Of a stretch of DNA of 64,000 nt, positions 45,388-53,715 are shown in pieces. How positions within the stretch are numbered: the stretch's first letter is position 1; each line of letters opens with the position of its first letter. Both the position numbers and the translations under genes were made by a program. Below the pieces are notes generated by a model that saw only the letters and a list, made by a program, of their open reading frames with translations, was not told the origin of the DNA and ran no database searches. The DNA comes from Streptomyces inusitatus (GTDB lineage Bacteria; Actinomycetota; Actinomycetes; Streptomycetales; Streptomycetaceae). The stretch is taken from the NCBI RefSeq assembly GCF_014651115.1, contig NZ_BMWG01000007.1, positions 124,001 to 188,000 of the forward strand. The letters are read 5' to 3'.

Positions 45388-46056
45388 TCAGGCGCCGGCC
45401 GGGTCCGGGCCCCGTACGGCACTGGCCACCGGGGTCAGTACGCGCCATCCCGAGGTCTCGTACAGGGCCCGGCCCTCCGGCGTCGCGACCAGTACGCCTG
45501 TCGTGGCCCCCTGTTCGGCGGCGGCTTCGGTGAGGGCGCGCACGACCAGGCGGCCGAGGCCGCGGCGCTGATGGGCCGGGTCGGTCTCCACCTGGTCGGC
45601 CACGGCGGAGTCGCCTCCGACGGCGATCTGGCCGCGTGCGGCGTAGCCGCCGTCGGAGGCGCGCACCAGGGCGCGGGTGACACCCGCACGGGTCCAGGTG
45701 CGCAGCCGGTAGCCGCCGGGCGGTTCGGCCGGGGCGCGGGAGGGGGTGGCGGGCAGCGGGGTGGCCATCAGGAAGTCGGGGCCGTCGGTGAGGGACCAGC
45801 CGGGGGCGAGCAGAGGGGCGAGCGTCCCCGGTGGCATACAGGCCTTCAGCCAGACGCCGGGCCCGGTGGTGCTCTCGGTGATCTCACGGACGGCGGCTTC
45901 GTCGTCGGAGTGCACGATGTGGCGCGCGACATGCCCGGGGAGGCCGACGTCGATGGTGAAGCCCCAGGGCCGGGGGGCCGGTTCGGCGGCGTTGCGCGAG
46001 GCGGCCCAGCCGTGGACCCATGCCCGTACGGCCTCGGTCGTACTGATGAAGGACAA
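45388..46056 (-). CDS. GNAT-family N-acetyltransferase
   Basis: 222 aa. The C-terminal half is a GNAT fold: VETDPAHQRRGLGRLVVRAL is the acetyl-CoA pyrophosphate-binding motif A (R/Q-x-x-G-x-G/A form, here QRRGLG), followed by GVLVATPEGRALYETSGW (motif B). The N-terminal half (about residues 1-110) is a less conserved extension that may form the substrate site. Acetyl acceptor unknown. The promoter region on its 5' side carries TTGACG and a 9-base inverted repeat. Confidence 0.85.
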   Translation of the reverse strand: MSFISTTEAVRAWVHGWAASRNAAEPAPRPWGFTIDVGLPGHVARHIVHSDDEAAVREITESTTGPGVWLKACMPPGTLAPLLAPGWSLTDGPDFLMATPLPATPSRAPAEPPGGYRLRTWTRAGVTRALVRASDGGYAARGQIAVGGDSAVADQVETDPAHQRRGLGRLVVRALTEAAAEQGATTGVLVATPEGRALYETSGWRVLTPVASAVRGPDPAGA

Positions 46057-46073
46057 AGCACCCTCCCAAGTTG

Positions 46074-46104
46074 GTAATAGGCAATCTTGAGTTAAGCCTA
46101 TTAC
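46074..46104. promoter_or_regulatory. Inverted repeat flanking the GNAT promoter
   Basis: GTAATAGGC (46074-46082) and GCCTATTAC (46096-46104) form a perfect 9-base inverted repeat with a 13-base spacer in an AT-richer island. On the minus strand a TTGACG -35-like hexamer (46109-46104) abuts it. Probable repressor site controlling the acetyltransferase gene; the regulator is not in the window. Confidence 0.5.
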
Positions 46105-46160
46105 GTCAAGGGAGTGATGTCAGGTCATCCCGCCCCTGCCCCCGTGACCTGTGAGATTCC

Positions 46161-46187
46161 TGTCAGACCTTGTCAGATTCCTGTCAG
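46161..46187 (+). promoter_or_regulatory. Triple TGTCAG direct repeat (OmpR/SARP-type array)
   Basis: TGTCAG occurs at 46161, 46171 and 46182, that is with 10- and 11-base period. The outer two copies sit in a longer 13-base repeat AGATTCCTGTCAG 21 bases apart. Helically phased direct repeats are typical of OmpR-family response regulators and SARP activators. It lies about 120 bases upstream of the large secreted hydrolase gene. Confidence 0.5.
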
Positions 46188-46303
46188 TTCGCCCGGTGCG
46201 AGACAACCGGTGGCGAGGCGTCACCCTCTCCCCGGTGCGGGGGGACACCCCCGGAGGATCTCCGGGGGCGCCGAAGCGGGATCGAGGACGAGGAGACATC
46301 ATC

Positions 46304-49066
46304 GTGAGACAGGCCTCACGCGCGCTGACGGCCGCCCTGGCGGTCGTGGCACTGGCGGCGAGTGCGCCGGGGGCGGCGTCCGCGCGGCCGGCCGCCGATT
46401 CCCTGCCCGGCGCGCCTTCGGGCGCGTCCGGCGAACGGCTGCCGGAGGGCTGGCGGTTCGAGGGCGGCGAGCTGGTCTGGAGTTCGCCCGAGCCCGTGGG
46501 TATGGGCGGCGCACTGGTCGAGTTCCGTTCACAGGAGCGGACCCTTGGCGTCCCGGCGCCCTCCGCCGATCATCGGACCTTCCGGCTCCGTGTCGACCGG
46601 GCGAGGGTCGGGCCGGTGGGCGAGCTGCGAGTGGTCGCCGGTACAAGGAGGCTGGACGCGGCGGGGACCGGGCGAGCGCCTGGTCAGCGGCGCTCGCCCG
46701 CCGAGACGGCACCCCCGGCCCCCCTTCCCGTCCACTCCGTGGATCCCGGCGTTCCGGGCGAGTACCGCACCACCAGTGGTGAGTACGCGCTGAAGCCGGT
46801 GAGGCTGCCGGGGTACAAGGAGCCCGTGGAGATGCGTGCCACGGTCGTCGGTCCGACCGACGCGCCGGGCAAGCGGCCCTTCGCGCTCTTCCTCCACGGC
46901 CGAGCCGCCACCTGCTACCAGCCCGGCAAGGACGCCCTCGGCATGGAGTGGCCCTGCGAGCCCGGACACAAGGAGGTCCCGAGCCACCGCGGTCATCTGC
47001 ACGACCAGGAACTCCTCGCGTCCCAGGGGTATGTGACGGTCTCCATATCCGCGAACGGCATCAACGCGGTCGACAACTTCGCCGCCGACGCCGGGGCGCA
47101 GGCCCGTTCGTCCCTGGTGCGGCTGCATCTGGCGCGCTGGGCGGAGTGGGGCGCGAAGCCCGCGAAGGCTCCGGAGGCGGTGCGCGCGGTGGATCCGGCG
47201 GATCTTTCGAAGGTGCTTCTGGTCGGTCATTCGCGGGGCGGTGAGGGTGTCAACCGGGCGGCTCTCGACAGTGTCTCCCCGCCGCCGAGGGCGGAGGACG
47301 GGTACCGGGGGCCGGTGGGCTGGCGGATCCGTGGCACGGTTCTGATCGGGCCGACGCTCTTCGGCCAGAATCCCGCGCCCGATGTGCCCTCGGTGACGAT
47401 CCTGCCGGGCTGCGACGGCGATGTGAGCGATCTCCAGGGGCAGATGTATCTGGATGCCTCCCGGGGTGTGGGCCGGGGTACGGCGCTGCACAGCGCGGTG
47501 TACATGGTCGGGGCCAACCACAACTACTTCAACACCGAGTGGACGCCCGGCCAGGCCGAGGCCCCGGCCTTCGACGACGCCTCGGACCACGAGGACCCCG
47601 TCTGTTCGGTGAACGCGAAGAGCCGGCTGAGCGCGAAGCATCAGCAGACGGCGGGCACCGCCTATGTCGCCGCCGCGGCGCGGCTGTTCCTCACGGGTGA
47701 CGACAGGGTCCGTCCGCTGCTCGACGGCTCCGGCCGCCGTGCGCCCTCGGCGGGTGCGGCCCGGGTGCTGACCCATGCCGTCGGCGGCCGTCGCACCCCG
47801 GCGATCCTGCCCGACGCCCCGCTCTCGGTGACCAACGGACGCGTGTGCCAACAGATCACGACGAGCGAGACCCGGGCCTGCCGGACGGGCTCCGAGCCCG
47901 GCCGGTCCCCGCACTTCGCGCCTTGGTCGTTCTTCGAGAACGAACCGGGCCGCAACGCGGTCAGGGCCGACTGGGCCGAGCCGGGCGCCCCGGTGAGACT
48001 GACGCCGAAGCGCGCTTTCTCCCTGGCGGGCTCCGAAGCGCTCGCCCTGCGGGTGATCGTGCCGCCGGACACCCGGGGAACCCGGCTCGACATCGCCGTC
48101 ACCGACACCTCCGGCAAGCGCGTGCGCCTCGGCCGGGTCACCGTCGACGGCCTTCCGGGGCCCAGATGGACGGCCGCGCACTGGGCGAGTGAGGTCCGGG
48201 TCCCGCTGAAGGCCGCCGCCGCTGCCGGTGTCGACCTGAAGCGGATCCGCTCGCTGGAACTCACCCCGCGCAGCGCGTCCGGCGAGCTGTGGCTGATGGA
48301 CGCCTGGGGCTGGCGGCCCGGCACCCCGGCGGTCCGGCCCGCGGCGCTTCCCCGCGTCGACATCGGCCGGCTGAAGGTCGAGGAGGGGGACTCCGGCACC
48401 CGTACCTACCGGGTACCCGTCCAGGTCACCGGCGAGGGCACCGGCGTCATCAAGCTGGCCGTCCTCGACCCGGACACCTACCGGTCCACGGTCCGTACCG
48501 TGAAGGTGAAGGACGGCGGCTCCGCGGAGACGGAGATCACGGTCCGGGGCAACTCCCGCTATGACATCGACCTCGGCCACGAGATCGCGGTCAAGGCCGT
48601 ACGCGGCACGGCGGTCGGCGGCGCGATCGGGGGCGTCCTCGTCGAGAACGACGACCCCATGCCCACGGTCACCGTGACCCCGGTCGCCGACTCCGTCACC
48701 GAGGGCGGGAAGCTCAGCTGGAAGGCGGCCCTCTCCGAGCCCGCCGACACCACCGTGGAAACGCGGCTCGACCTCCTGCCGGTGCCCGAAGGCACGGAGC
48801 TGTCCACGAAGGATGTCGACAAGGAGTGGCTCGCCGGCATCGGCGGGGACGCGGACCCGGAGCGGCCCCTGTCCAGGGACACCCCCTCCCTCTGGGTCGC
48901 CTTCCCCGAGGGGGAGACGAGCGCCGATGTGTCCGTGCCCACGGCCGCCGACACACTGACCGAGCCGGAGGAGTCCCTGCGGATGCGGATGTCCTATCTG
49001 AAGGGGCACGAGTGGATGGAGGGCCCGCTCCTCACGGGCGGAGTCATGGACGCGCCCCGGCGCTGA
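46304..49066 (+). CDS. Large secreted alpha/beta hydrolase with Calx-beta-like C-terminus
   Basis: 920 aa from GTG 46304 (GAGGAG at about 46289-46294; the signal peptide VRQASRALTAALAVVALAASA starts at once). Residues about 200-500 form an alpha/beta hydrolase: PFALFLHGRAATC (oxyanion region), VLLVGHSRGGEGVN with nucleophile Ser, LPGCDGDV with a likely Asp, and VGANHNYFN with the His. The C-terminal part (about 520-920) has an Arg/Asp-rich jelly-roll-like section and then Calx-beta-like repeats (VEEGDSGTRTYRVPV, VLVENDDPMPTVTVTP, VTEGGKLSWKAALS), typical of calcium-binding adhesive modules. Substrate unknown; an ester or polymer hydrolase at the cell surface is likely. Confidence 0.82.
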   Translation: MRQASRALTAALAVVALAASAPGAASARPAADSLPGAPSGASGERLPEGWRFEGGELVWSSPEPVGMGGALVEFRSQERTLGVPAPSADHRTFRLRVDRARVGPVGELRVVAGTRRLDAAGTGRAPGQRRSPAETAPPAPLPVHSVDPGVPGEYRTTSGEYALKPVRLPGYKEPVEMRATVVGPTDAPGKRPFALFLHGRAATCYQPGKDALGMEWPCEPGHKEVPSHRGHLHDQELLASQGYVTVSISANGINAVDNFAADAGAQARSSLVRLHLARWAEWGAKPAKAPEAVRAVDPADLSKVLLVGHSRGGEGVNRAALDSVSPPPRAEDGYRGPVGWRIRGTVLIGPTLFGQNPAPDVPSVTILPGCDGDVSDLQGQMYLDASRGVGRGTALHSAVYMVGANHNYFNTEWTPGQAEAPAFDDASDHEDPVCSVNAKSRLSAKHQQTAGTAYVAAAARLFLTGDDRVRPLLDGSGRRAPSAGAARVLTHAVGGRRTPAILPDAPLSVTNGRVCQQITTSETRACRTGSEPGRSPHFAPWSFFENEPGRNAVRADWAEPGAPVRLTPKRAFSLAGSEALALRVIVPPDTRGTRLDIAVTDTSGKRVRLGRVTVDGLPGPRWTAAHWASEVRVPLKAAAAAGVDLKRIRSLELTPRSASGELWLMDAWGWRPGTPAVRPAALPRVDIGRLKVEEGDSGTRTYRVPVQVTGEGTGVIKLAVLDPDTYRSTVRTVKVKDGGSAETEITVRGNSRYDIDLGHEIAVKAVRGTAVGGAIGGVLVENDDPMPTVTVTPVADSVTEGGKLSWKAALSEPADTTVETRLDLLPVPEGTELSTKDVDKEWLAGIGGDADPERPLSRDTPSLWVAFPEGETSADVSVPTAADTLTEPEESLRMRMSYLKGHEWMEGPLLTGGVMDAPRR

Positions 49067-49076
49067 CCCCCGTACC

Positions 49077-49112
49077 CCGGCCTGGCCTGGCCCGGCCTGG
49101 CCCGGCCTGGCC
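49077..49112. repeat. CGGCCTGGCC decamer repeats
   Basis: About three and a half copies of a 10-base CGGCCTGGCC-type unit, directly between the secreted hydrolase stop and the terminator before the toxin-immunity pair. Confidence 0.7.
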
Positions 49113-49141
49113 CTGAACGGTAGCCGCGCCCCCCGTTCAGG
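49112..49141. terminator. Hairpin between convergent genes
   Basis: CCTGAACGG (49112-49120) pairs with CCGTTCAGG (49133-49141) around a 12-base loop. It overlaps the stop codon of the candidate immunity gene and lies about 45 bases after the secreted hydrolase stop, so it can serve both transcripts. Confidence 0.6.
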
Positions 49142-49871
49142 CTTCCGGAAGCCGCAGCGCCAGGCCGGGATCGAGGAACCGGCGCGCGTCGTCGGTCAGG
49201 GCGCGGGGGCGGTAGCCGTGCCGGTACGCGAGTGCGACGACGGCGCAGACATGGGGGTCGAAGCAGGGGTAGCCATGGGGTTCAAAGAGATCCCACTGCT
49301 CGTCCTCCAGGGTCCAGAAGTCGACCAGGGTCTTCAGCGCCGCCTCGGTCCGCTCGTGTTCGCGCAGCGGGATGCTCGCCAGCAGGCTCAGCCAGGTCTT
49401 CTCCAGTTCGTCCGGATTCGCTTCGGTGTCCAGCGGGGCGCCGGAGCCCAGCGCCAGCTGCCAGACGACCGTCCGCGACGGTGGCTGAGGGCCGGACGGC
49501 GGGGGGAACGCGCGGAGATGTTCCCAGTCGCCGCCGAGCACCGCGTAGGCGGCGGCTTCGAAGACATCTCCGCGCAGGGCGGAACCCCAGGAGGTCAGCG
49601 AGGACCATTCACGCCAGGAGTCATGGGCCGCGCCCGCCGCGTAGAGATAGGAAGTGATCTCCAGGGAAAGATCGTGCGCGTAGAACAGGGGATCGTTGAC
49701 GCTGTCGGTCGACAGGGCCCCGGCGAGCCAGTCGACGCCCTCCAGCACGGGAGCGAGCGAGGCGTCGAACCGGTCCTCCGGGGCGACTCGGCGGCGTGGC
49801 CCCGAAGGCGCGAGCAGTCCGGCGGCGTCATCGATGACCAGGGCCGCGTAGGCCCTCGGCGTCAGGACCAT
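49137..49871 (-). CDS. Candidate immunity protein
   Basis: A 244-aa soluble, acidic, all-helical-looking protein rich in Trp (DSWREWSSLTSW, VDFWTLEDEQWDLFEPHGY). The C-terminal FDPHVCAVVALAYRHGYRP resembles the end of PoNi/DUF1911-type immunity proteins only loosely, so no family is claimed. Its ATG (49871) lies inside the 3' end of the preceding toxin-like gene (10-base overlap), the arrangement expected for a toxin and its cognate immunity protein. No signal peptide, so it would act in the cytosol, where an ADP-ribosyltransferase toxin would be dangerous. Confidence 0.7.
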   Translation of the reverse strand: MVLTPRAYAALVIDDAAGLLAPSGPRRRVAPEDRFDASLAPVLEGVDWLAGALSTDSVNDPLFYAHDLSLEITSYLYAAGAAHDSWREWSSLTSWGSALRGDVFEAAAYAVLGGDWEHLRAFPPPSGPQPPSRTVVWQLALGSGAPLDTEANPDELEKTWLSLLASIPLREHERTEAALKTLVDFWTLEDEQWDLFEPHGYPCFDPHVCAVVALAYRHGYRPRALTDDARRFLDPGLALRLPEA

Positions 49872-52800
49872 TCCTTCAGCCCTCCTTGGGGCTCGGCCTT
49901 GCCGCGCGCGTCCTGCTCGCCCTTCTCGGCCAACTGCTGGACGGTCTCCGCGGCCGTGGCGTCGTGCTGCGCGACCAGATTCTTGCCGGGGACGACACCG
50001 GAGAACGTGGCCTCCCCCTCATGGATGAGACGGGCCCTCAGCTTGATCTTATTACCGGCCAGTTGCGAGATATTGGCGGGATCCTGCTTCTGGATGTCCG
50101 CCGCGCTGAAGAGATAGACGAAGAGCCGCCCGACGATGCCGTCGGAGCGCTTCTCATGGGCCTCGGCGAACTTCTCGCCCTTGGCGTAGCGGGCCGAATG
50201 GATGGCCTTCTTCGACGTGGAGATGAAGGGTACGTCCATCAGCTTCCCGCCGATCTTGGGATTCTTCACCTCCTGCGAGAATTTGTTGTACGAGTTGATG
50301 TACCGCTGGAGCAGGGCGAAGTATTCGCTCTCGAACTGCATTTTCAGCTTCCCCGGCCACCACTGCATGACCGATCTCGGGCTCTTCGTCTTCTCGACCA
50401 TGGTGACGACGATCTCCGCCTTCTCCAGCAGCGTGCTCTCCGGCACATCGGATCCGTCGGGCTTCGTGCTTCCCGCCATCCTCATGGCGGCGGCGCTGAA
50501 GGTGGGCTTGCCCACGAGGTTCTGCTTGAGGATCTCCTGGTACGCCTTCGGATCCCAGGTGAGCTTGAAATGGATTCCCCGGTACGCCGCGAGCATGCCG
50601 GTGATCTTGGCATCGGTCTTCGCCTCGGTGTCGGCCTTGTCCGAGGGGTTGATCCGGCCGTAGACCGCCCAGTTCTCCCCGTTCTCGAAGAGCCGGAGTT
50701 CGGCGAGTCCGTGCCGCACACGAATAACGGTGAGAAGAGGGCGGAGGATGCGCCCGGCGACAGGCCGGCCGCGGTACTTGTTGACCGCGTCGACCGCCGC
50801 CTTGAGCGCTTTGGCGAGCTGCTCCTTCTTCTTCTCCGGGCTGTCCCCCGAGCGGCCGTCCTTCCCCTTGCCCTTCCCCTTTCCCATCCCCCTGCTTCTG
50901 CTCCAGCGGGCCCACACCTTCTTCACCAGGCCGATGATCTTGTCGATGACCCAGTCCACCGCCTTGTTCACCGGCCGGGCCATGGCCTGGATGATCTGCT
51001 TGACCCGGGCCGCGATCCCGCCGAGTCCGAGCAGCGCGGCGAGGAAGCCGAGCAGGGTGGGGATGGAGCGGGCGAGGGCGCGTTCGACGAGTGAGGGGAC
51101 GCCTCCGCTGCCGCCCTTGGCGATGGCGATGACCGCGTCGAGGACGGCGTTGACGAAGTCGATGATCTGGCGGGCCTGCGTGACGACGAAGGTGACGATG
51201 TCGATGATCAGCTTGACCGCGCGGACGAAGGCGGACGCGGGGTTGAGCAGGGAGAGGATCCAGGTGATCCCGGCGGTCACGATGGCGGGCGTCACATACC
51301 CGATGATGTTGTCGAGCAGGGTTCTCCGCAGGTCGCCCACACGGGTCTTGAGGTCTTCCCACATACCGGCGACGCCCCGCTTGCGGACCTCTGCGACCAG
51401 GGGGACGGCGGTCTCGGCGACCGCCACCGCACGCTCCGGCACTCGGCGGACGATACGGGCCCGGATGGCGGGCCAGGTCAGACCGAGGAGCGAGGCGAGC
51501 ATGGTCAGCACGCCCCGGACGTCGAAGGCGGCCGGGATCTGGATGCCCGCCTCGGCCGCCCGGCCCAGCAGCCAGGACATGATGCCCTGCCGCAGATGAG
51601 TGCCGATGTTCTTCAGGAACTGCCGGAGCCCGGCCCCGACGGCGGAGACCAGATTGCGCAGGAAACCGATCGGGTCCGTCAGGATCATCAGGACCGCCTG
51701 GGCGGCCTTGGCGAGGACCGCCAGCAGTAGCCGCTTCAGCTCCAGGATGGTGTCGATGACGCCCATCACCGCGTCGATCGCCTTGGCCACCAGCCCCTTG
51801 TTCTTCTCCCGCTCCGCGGCGATCTCGTCGTCGACGGCCTTGAGCGCCTCGGTGTACTTGGCGGCCAGGGTGTCGACCAGCTCGGTGCCCTTGTCGTCCA
51901 CGGACTGGGAGAGTTCGGCGAACTTGTCGGAGAACTCGGCGGCCGCCTGTCTGCCGATCGACCGGAGGTCGGCGGGCAGCTTCCGCACCGCGTCCTGGAT
52001 CTCGGCACGGCCCCGCGCGATCCGCAGCTTGGCCCGGTTCAGCTCCCCGGCGATCACAGTGGCGACATCGGCGATGACCTGCCGCATCCGGCGGAGATAG
52101 CCGTCCCTGGCCTGCTCGAAGATCTTGTCGGCCTCGGCGGGCAGCCCGGCGAACAGATCCCGTACCCAGCGCCACGCGCCGTCGAGGCCCGAGTACCGCC
52201 GGTCCTTGTACTCGTCCATCTTCCGCCGGTGCTCGGCGGTGAAGGCCTCCCTGGCCTCCTTCTCCCCCTGGGCGAACCGGTCGTCGACCAGCTTGTCGAG
52301 ACCGCCCAGAATTCCTTCCACCTCCGTCTTCATCGTGTCGAAGACGCCTTGCAGCACCGCTGTGACCTGGGCCCGCTTCTCCTCGTCCCGCCCCTTGGCG
52401 CCGGTCTTGCCGACATCGACCCGCTGCCCGGTCAGCGCCCGGCCGGCCCCCATCGCACCCATCGCCGCGCCGCCGAGGCGTCCCGCCCGGTCCGTGGCGG
52501 CCCGCAACTCGCCCGCCTCATGCCCGCGCAGCCGCCCGGGAGCGGCGGCGGAGTGCTGTTCGGCGGCCTTCTTCCCGCTCAGGGCCTTGGCGAAGGCGGG
52601 CTCATTGGCGCGGCGCAGCTGGGTCTCCGTCACCTTCGCGTCCGCCATGTGCCGGTCGACCTGCTCGGGCCCCGCCGACATGTCGGTGGCCGAGGCGGGC
52701 AGCCGGTCCGGGACCGCGTTCCTCGCGTCGGGCGCTCCCGGGGCTCCGGGCGGGCGGTCGGCCGTCAGCGGGACCACGGTCTTCGGCACCGCCGCCGAGG

Positions 52801-53575
52801 TGTCGGGCGCGGCGGCGGTCGTGGTGGCGATCTGCTCGGCGGACTCTGTCTTTCCCGCGCCGACCTGGCCCCGCACCTCGGTGCGTACCTCTTCGGCCTT
52901 GCCGGAGCCGGCGAACTTGTCCGCCTCGTCGAGGTTCTTCGGCGCTCTGTCGGCGATCGCCTTCTCGACGGCCCTGATGAACGCGGCCTTGTCGAACTCG
53001 CCCGGCCGGGCCTCGTTCATCTTCTCCGCGTTGGCGGTCTTGCCCTGCGCCTCGGCGTCGTCCTTGGGCGGCAGGGCCGCCGCCGAGGCCGCCGAGGCCT
53101 CGGTGTCCGGCGGCCGGTGGGAGGTCGCCACCGAGCGCTTCTTGCGGTGGACCTCCTTCTTCAGCGCGCCGAACTTCGGATCGGACTCGGGCCCCCGCCG
53201 ACGGCCCCCCGCCCCGGCGAACCCGGCGACCCCGGCGGTCTTCGCCGAGGCGGCCCGCGCCGGGGCCGGTGCCGAAGCTCCGTCCGTGGCGGCCCGTGCC
53301 GCCGCTGCGGCGGGCCGTGCTCCGCGGGCCGCAGCGACCGCCCCATTGCCGACCGTGTTCTGCGCGGGGAGCGAGGACCGCCCCGTCGGCGGCGCGGCGG
53401 CCTGTCCCGCCTCCGTGGCTGTCCCGCCCGCCAGCGCCGCCGCCGTCGCGGCCGCGTTGGACAGGGGGAAACGCGGCCGGGGCGCGGGTGTCCGTACCGC
53501 CGCGCGGTTCCCGGGTACGACGGAGAGCGCGGCCGTGGCCCCCGGCCGCGGCGCGTGCGTCTTCGGCGATGCCAT
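49862..53575 (-). CDS. Giant eCIS/polymorphic-toxin-like protein with C-terminal ART domain
   Basis: 1237 aa from ATG 53575 (GGGGAGG upstream). The N-terminus (about 1-420) is an Ala/Pro/Lys-rich disordered region containing QNTVGNGAVAA, resembling the GN-AV motif common at the start of eCIS-associated proteins. The middle (about 440-960) is long helical and amphipathic, with a segment WRWVRDLFAGLPAEADKIF and several hydrophobic stretches (VTAGITWILSLLNPASAFV, LLGFLAALLGLGGIAARV). The C-terminal 250 residues look like an ADP-ribosyltransferase: FISTSKKAIHSARYAKG near 1117 (STS motif) and HEGEATFSGVVPG near 1185 (ExE motif). The first-motif Arg is uncertain. It overlaps a candidate immunity gene. 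No eCIS structural genes are in the window, so delivery is inferred only. Confidence 0.8.
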   Translation of the reverse strand: MASPKTHAPRPGATAALSVVPGNRAAVRTPAPRPRFPLSNAAATAAALAGGTATEAGQAAAPPTGRSSLPAQNTVGNGAVAAARGARPAAAAARAATDGASAPAPARAASAKTAGVAGFAGAGGRRRGPESDPKFGALKKEVHRKKRSVATSHRPPDTEASAASAAALPPKDDAEAQGKTANAEKMNEARPGEFDKAAFIRAVEKAIADRAPKNLDEADKFAGSGKAEEVRTEVRGQVGAGKTESAEQIATTTAAAPDTSAAVPKTVVPLTADRPPGAPGAPDARNAVPDRLPASATDMSAGPEQVDRHMADAKVTETQLRRANEPAFAKALSGKKAAEQHSAAAPGRLRGHEAGELRAATDRAGRLGGAAMGAMGAGRALTGQRVDVGKTGAKGRDEEKRAQVTAVLQGVFDTMKTEVEGILGGLDKLVDDRFAQGEKEAREAFTAEHRRKMDEYKDRRYSGLDGAWRWVRDLFAGLPAEADKIFEQARDGYLRRMRQVIADVATVIAGELNRAKLRIARGRAEIQDAVRKLPADLRSIGRQAAAEFSDKFAELSQSVDDKGTELVDTLAAKYTEALKAVDDEIAAEREKNKGLVAKAIDAVMGVIDTILELKRLLLAVLAKAAQAVLMILTDPIGFLRNLVSAVGAGLRQFLKNIGTHLRQGIMSWLLGRAAEAGIQIPAAFDVRGVLTMLASLLGLTWPAIRARIVRRVPERAVAVAETAVPLVAEVRKRGVAGMWEDLKTRVGDLRRTLLDNIIGYVTPAIVTAGITWILSLLNPASAFVRAVKLIIDIVTFVVTQARQIIDFVNAVLDAVIAIAKGGSGGVPSLVERALARSIPTLLGFLAALLGLGGIAARVKQIIQAMARPVNKAVDWVIDKIIGLVKKVWARWSRSRGMGKGKGKGKDGRSGDSPEKKKEQLAKALKAAVDAVNKYRGRPVAGRILRPLLTVIRVRHGLAELRLFENGENWAVYGRINPSDKADTEAKTDAKITGMLAAYRGIHFKLTWDPKAYQEILKQNLVGKPTFSAAAMRMAGSTKPDGSDVPESTLLEKAEIVVTMVEKTKSPRSVMQWWPGKLKMQFESEYFALLQRYINSYNKFSQEVKNPKIGGKLMDVPFISTSKKAIHSARYAKGEKFAEAHEKRSDGIVGRLFVYLFSAADIQKQDPANISQLAGNKIKLRARLIHEGEATFSGVVPGKNLVAQHDATAAETVQQLAEKGEQDARGKAEPQGGLKEWS

Positions 53576-53715
53576 CGAAAAACCGCCTCCCCGCGCTCTT
53601 CCCGCCGGCCGGTGGTGAGGTGGTTCATGACCGGCGGGCGCTCCCCGTGCCAATCTGGCAGTGCCGCCGTGGCGGGGCCGTCACCGCGACGACACCGACG
53701 GGTCGCGGCGGGCGC

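Noticed and set aside
46529..49009. Long minus-strand frame opposite the secreted hydrolase
   Set aside because: Arg/Gly-rich without motifs; the plus-strand protein has signal peptide and catalytic motifs.
49862..53575. Contractile injection system structural gene
   Set aside because: No sheath, tube, baseplate or AAA+ ATPase genes are present in the window; the protein looks like cargo rather than machinery.
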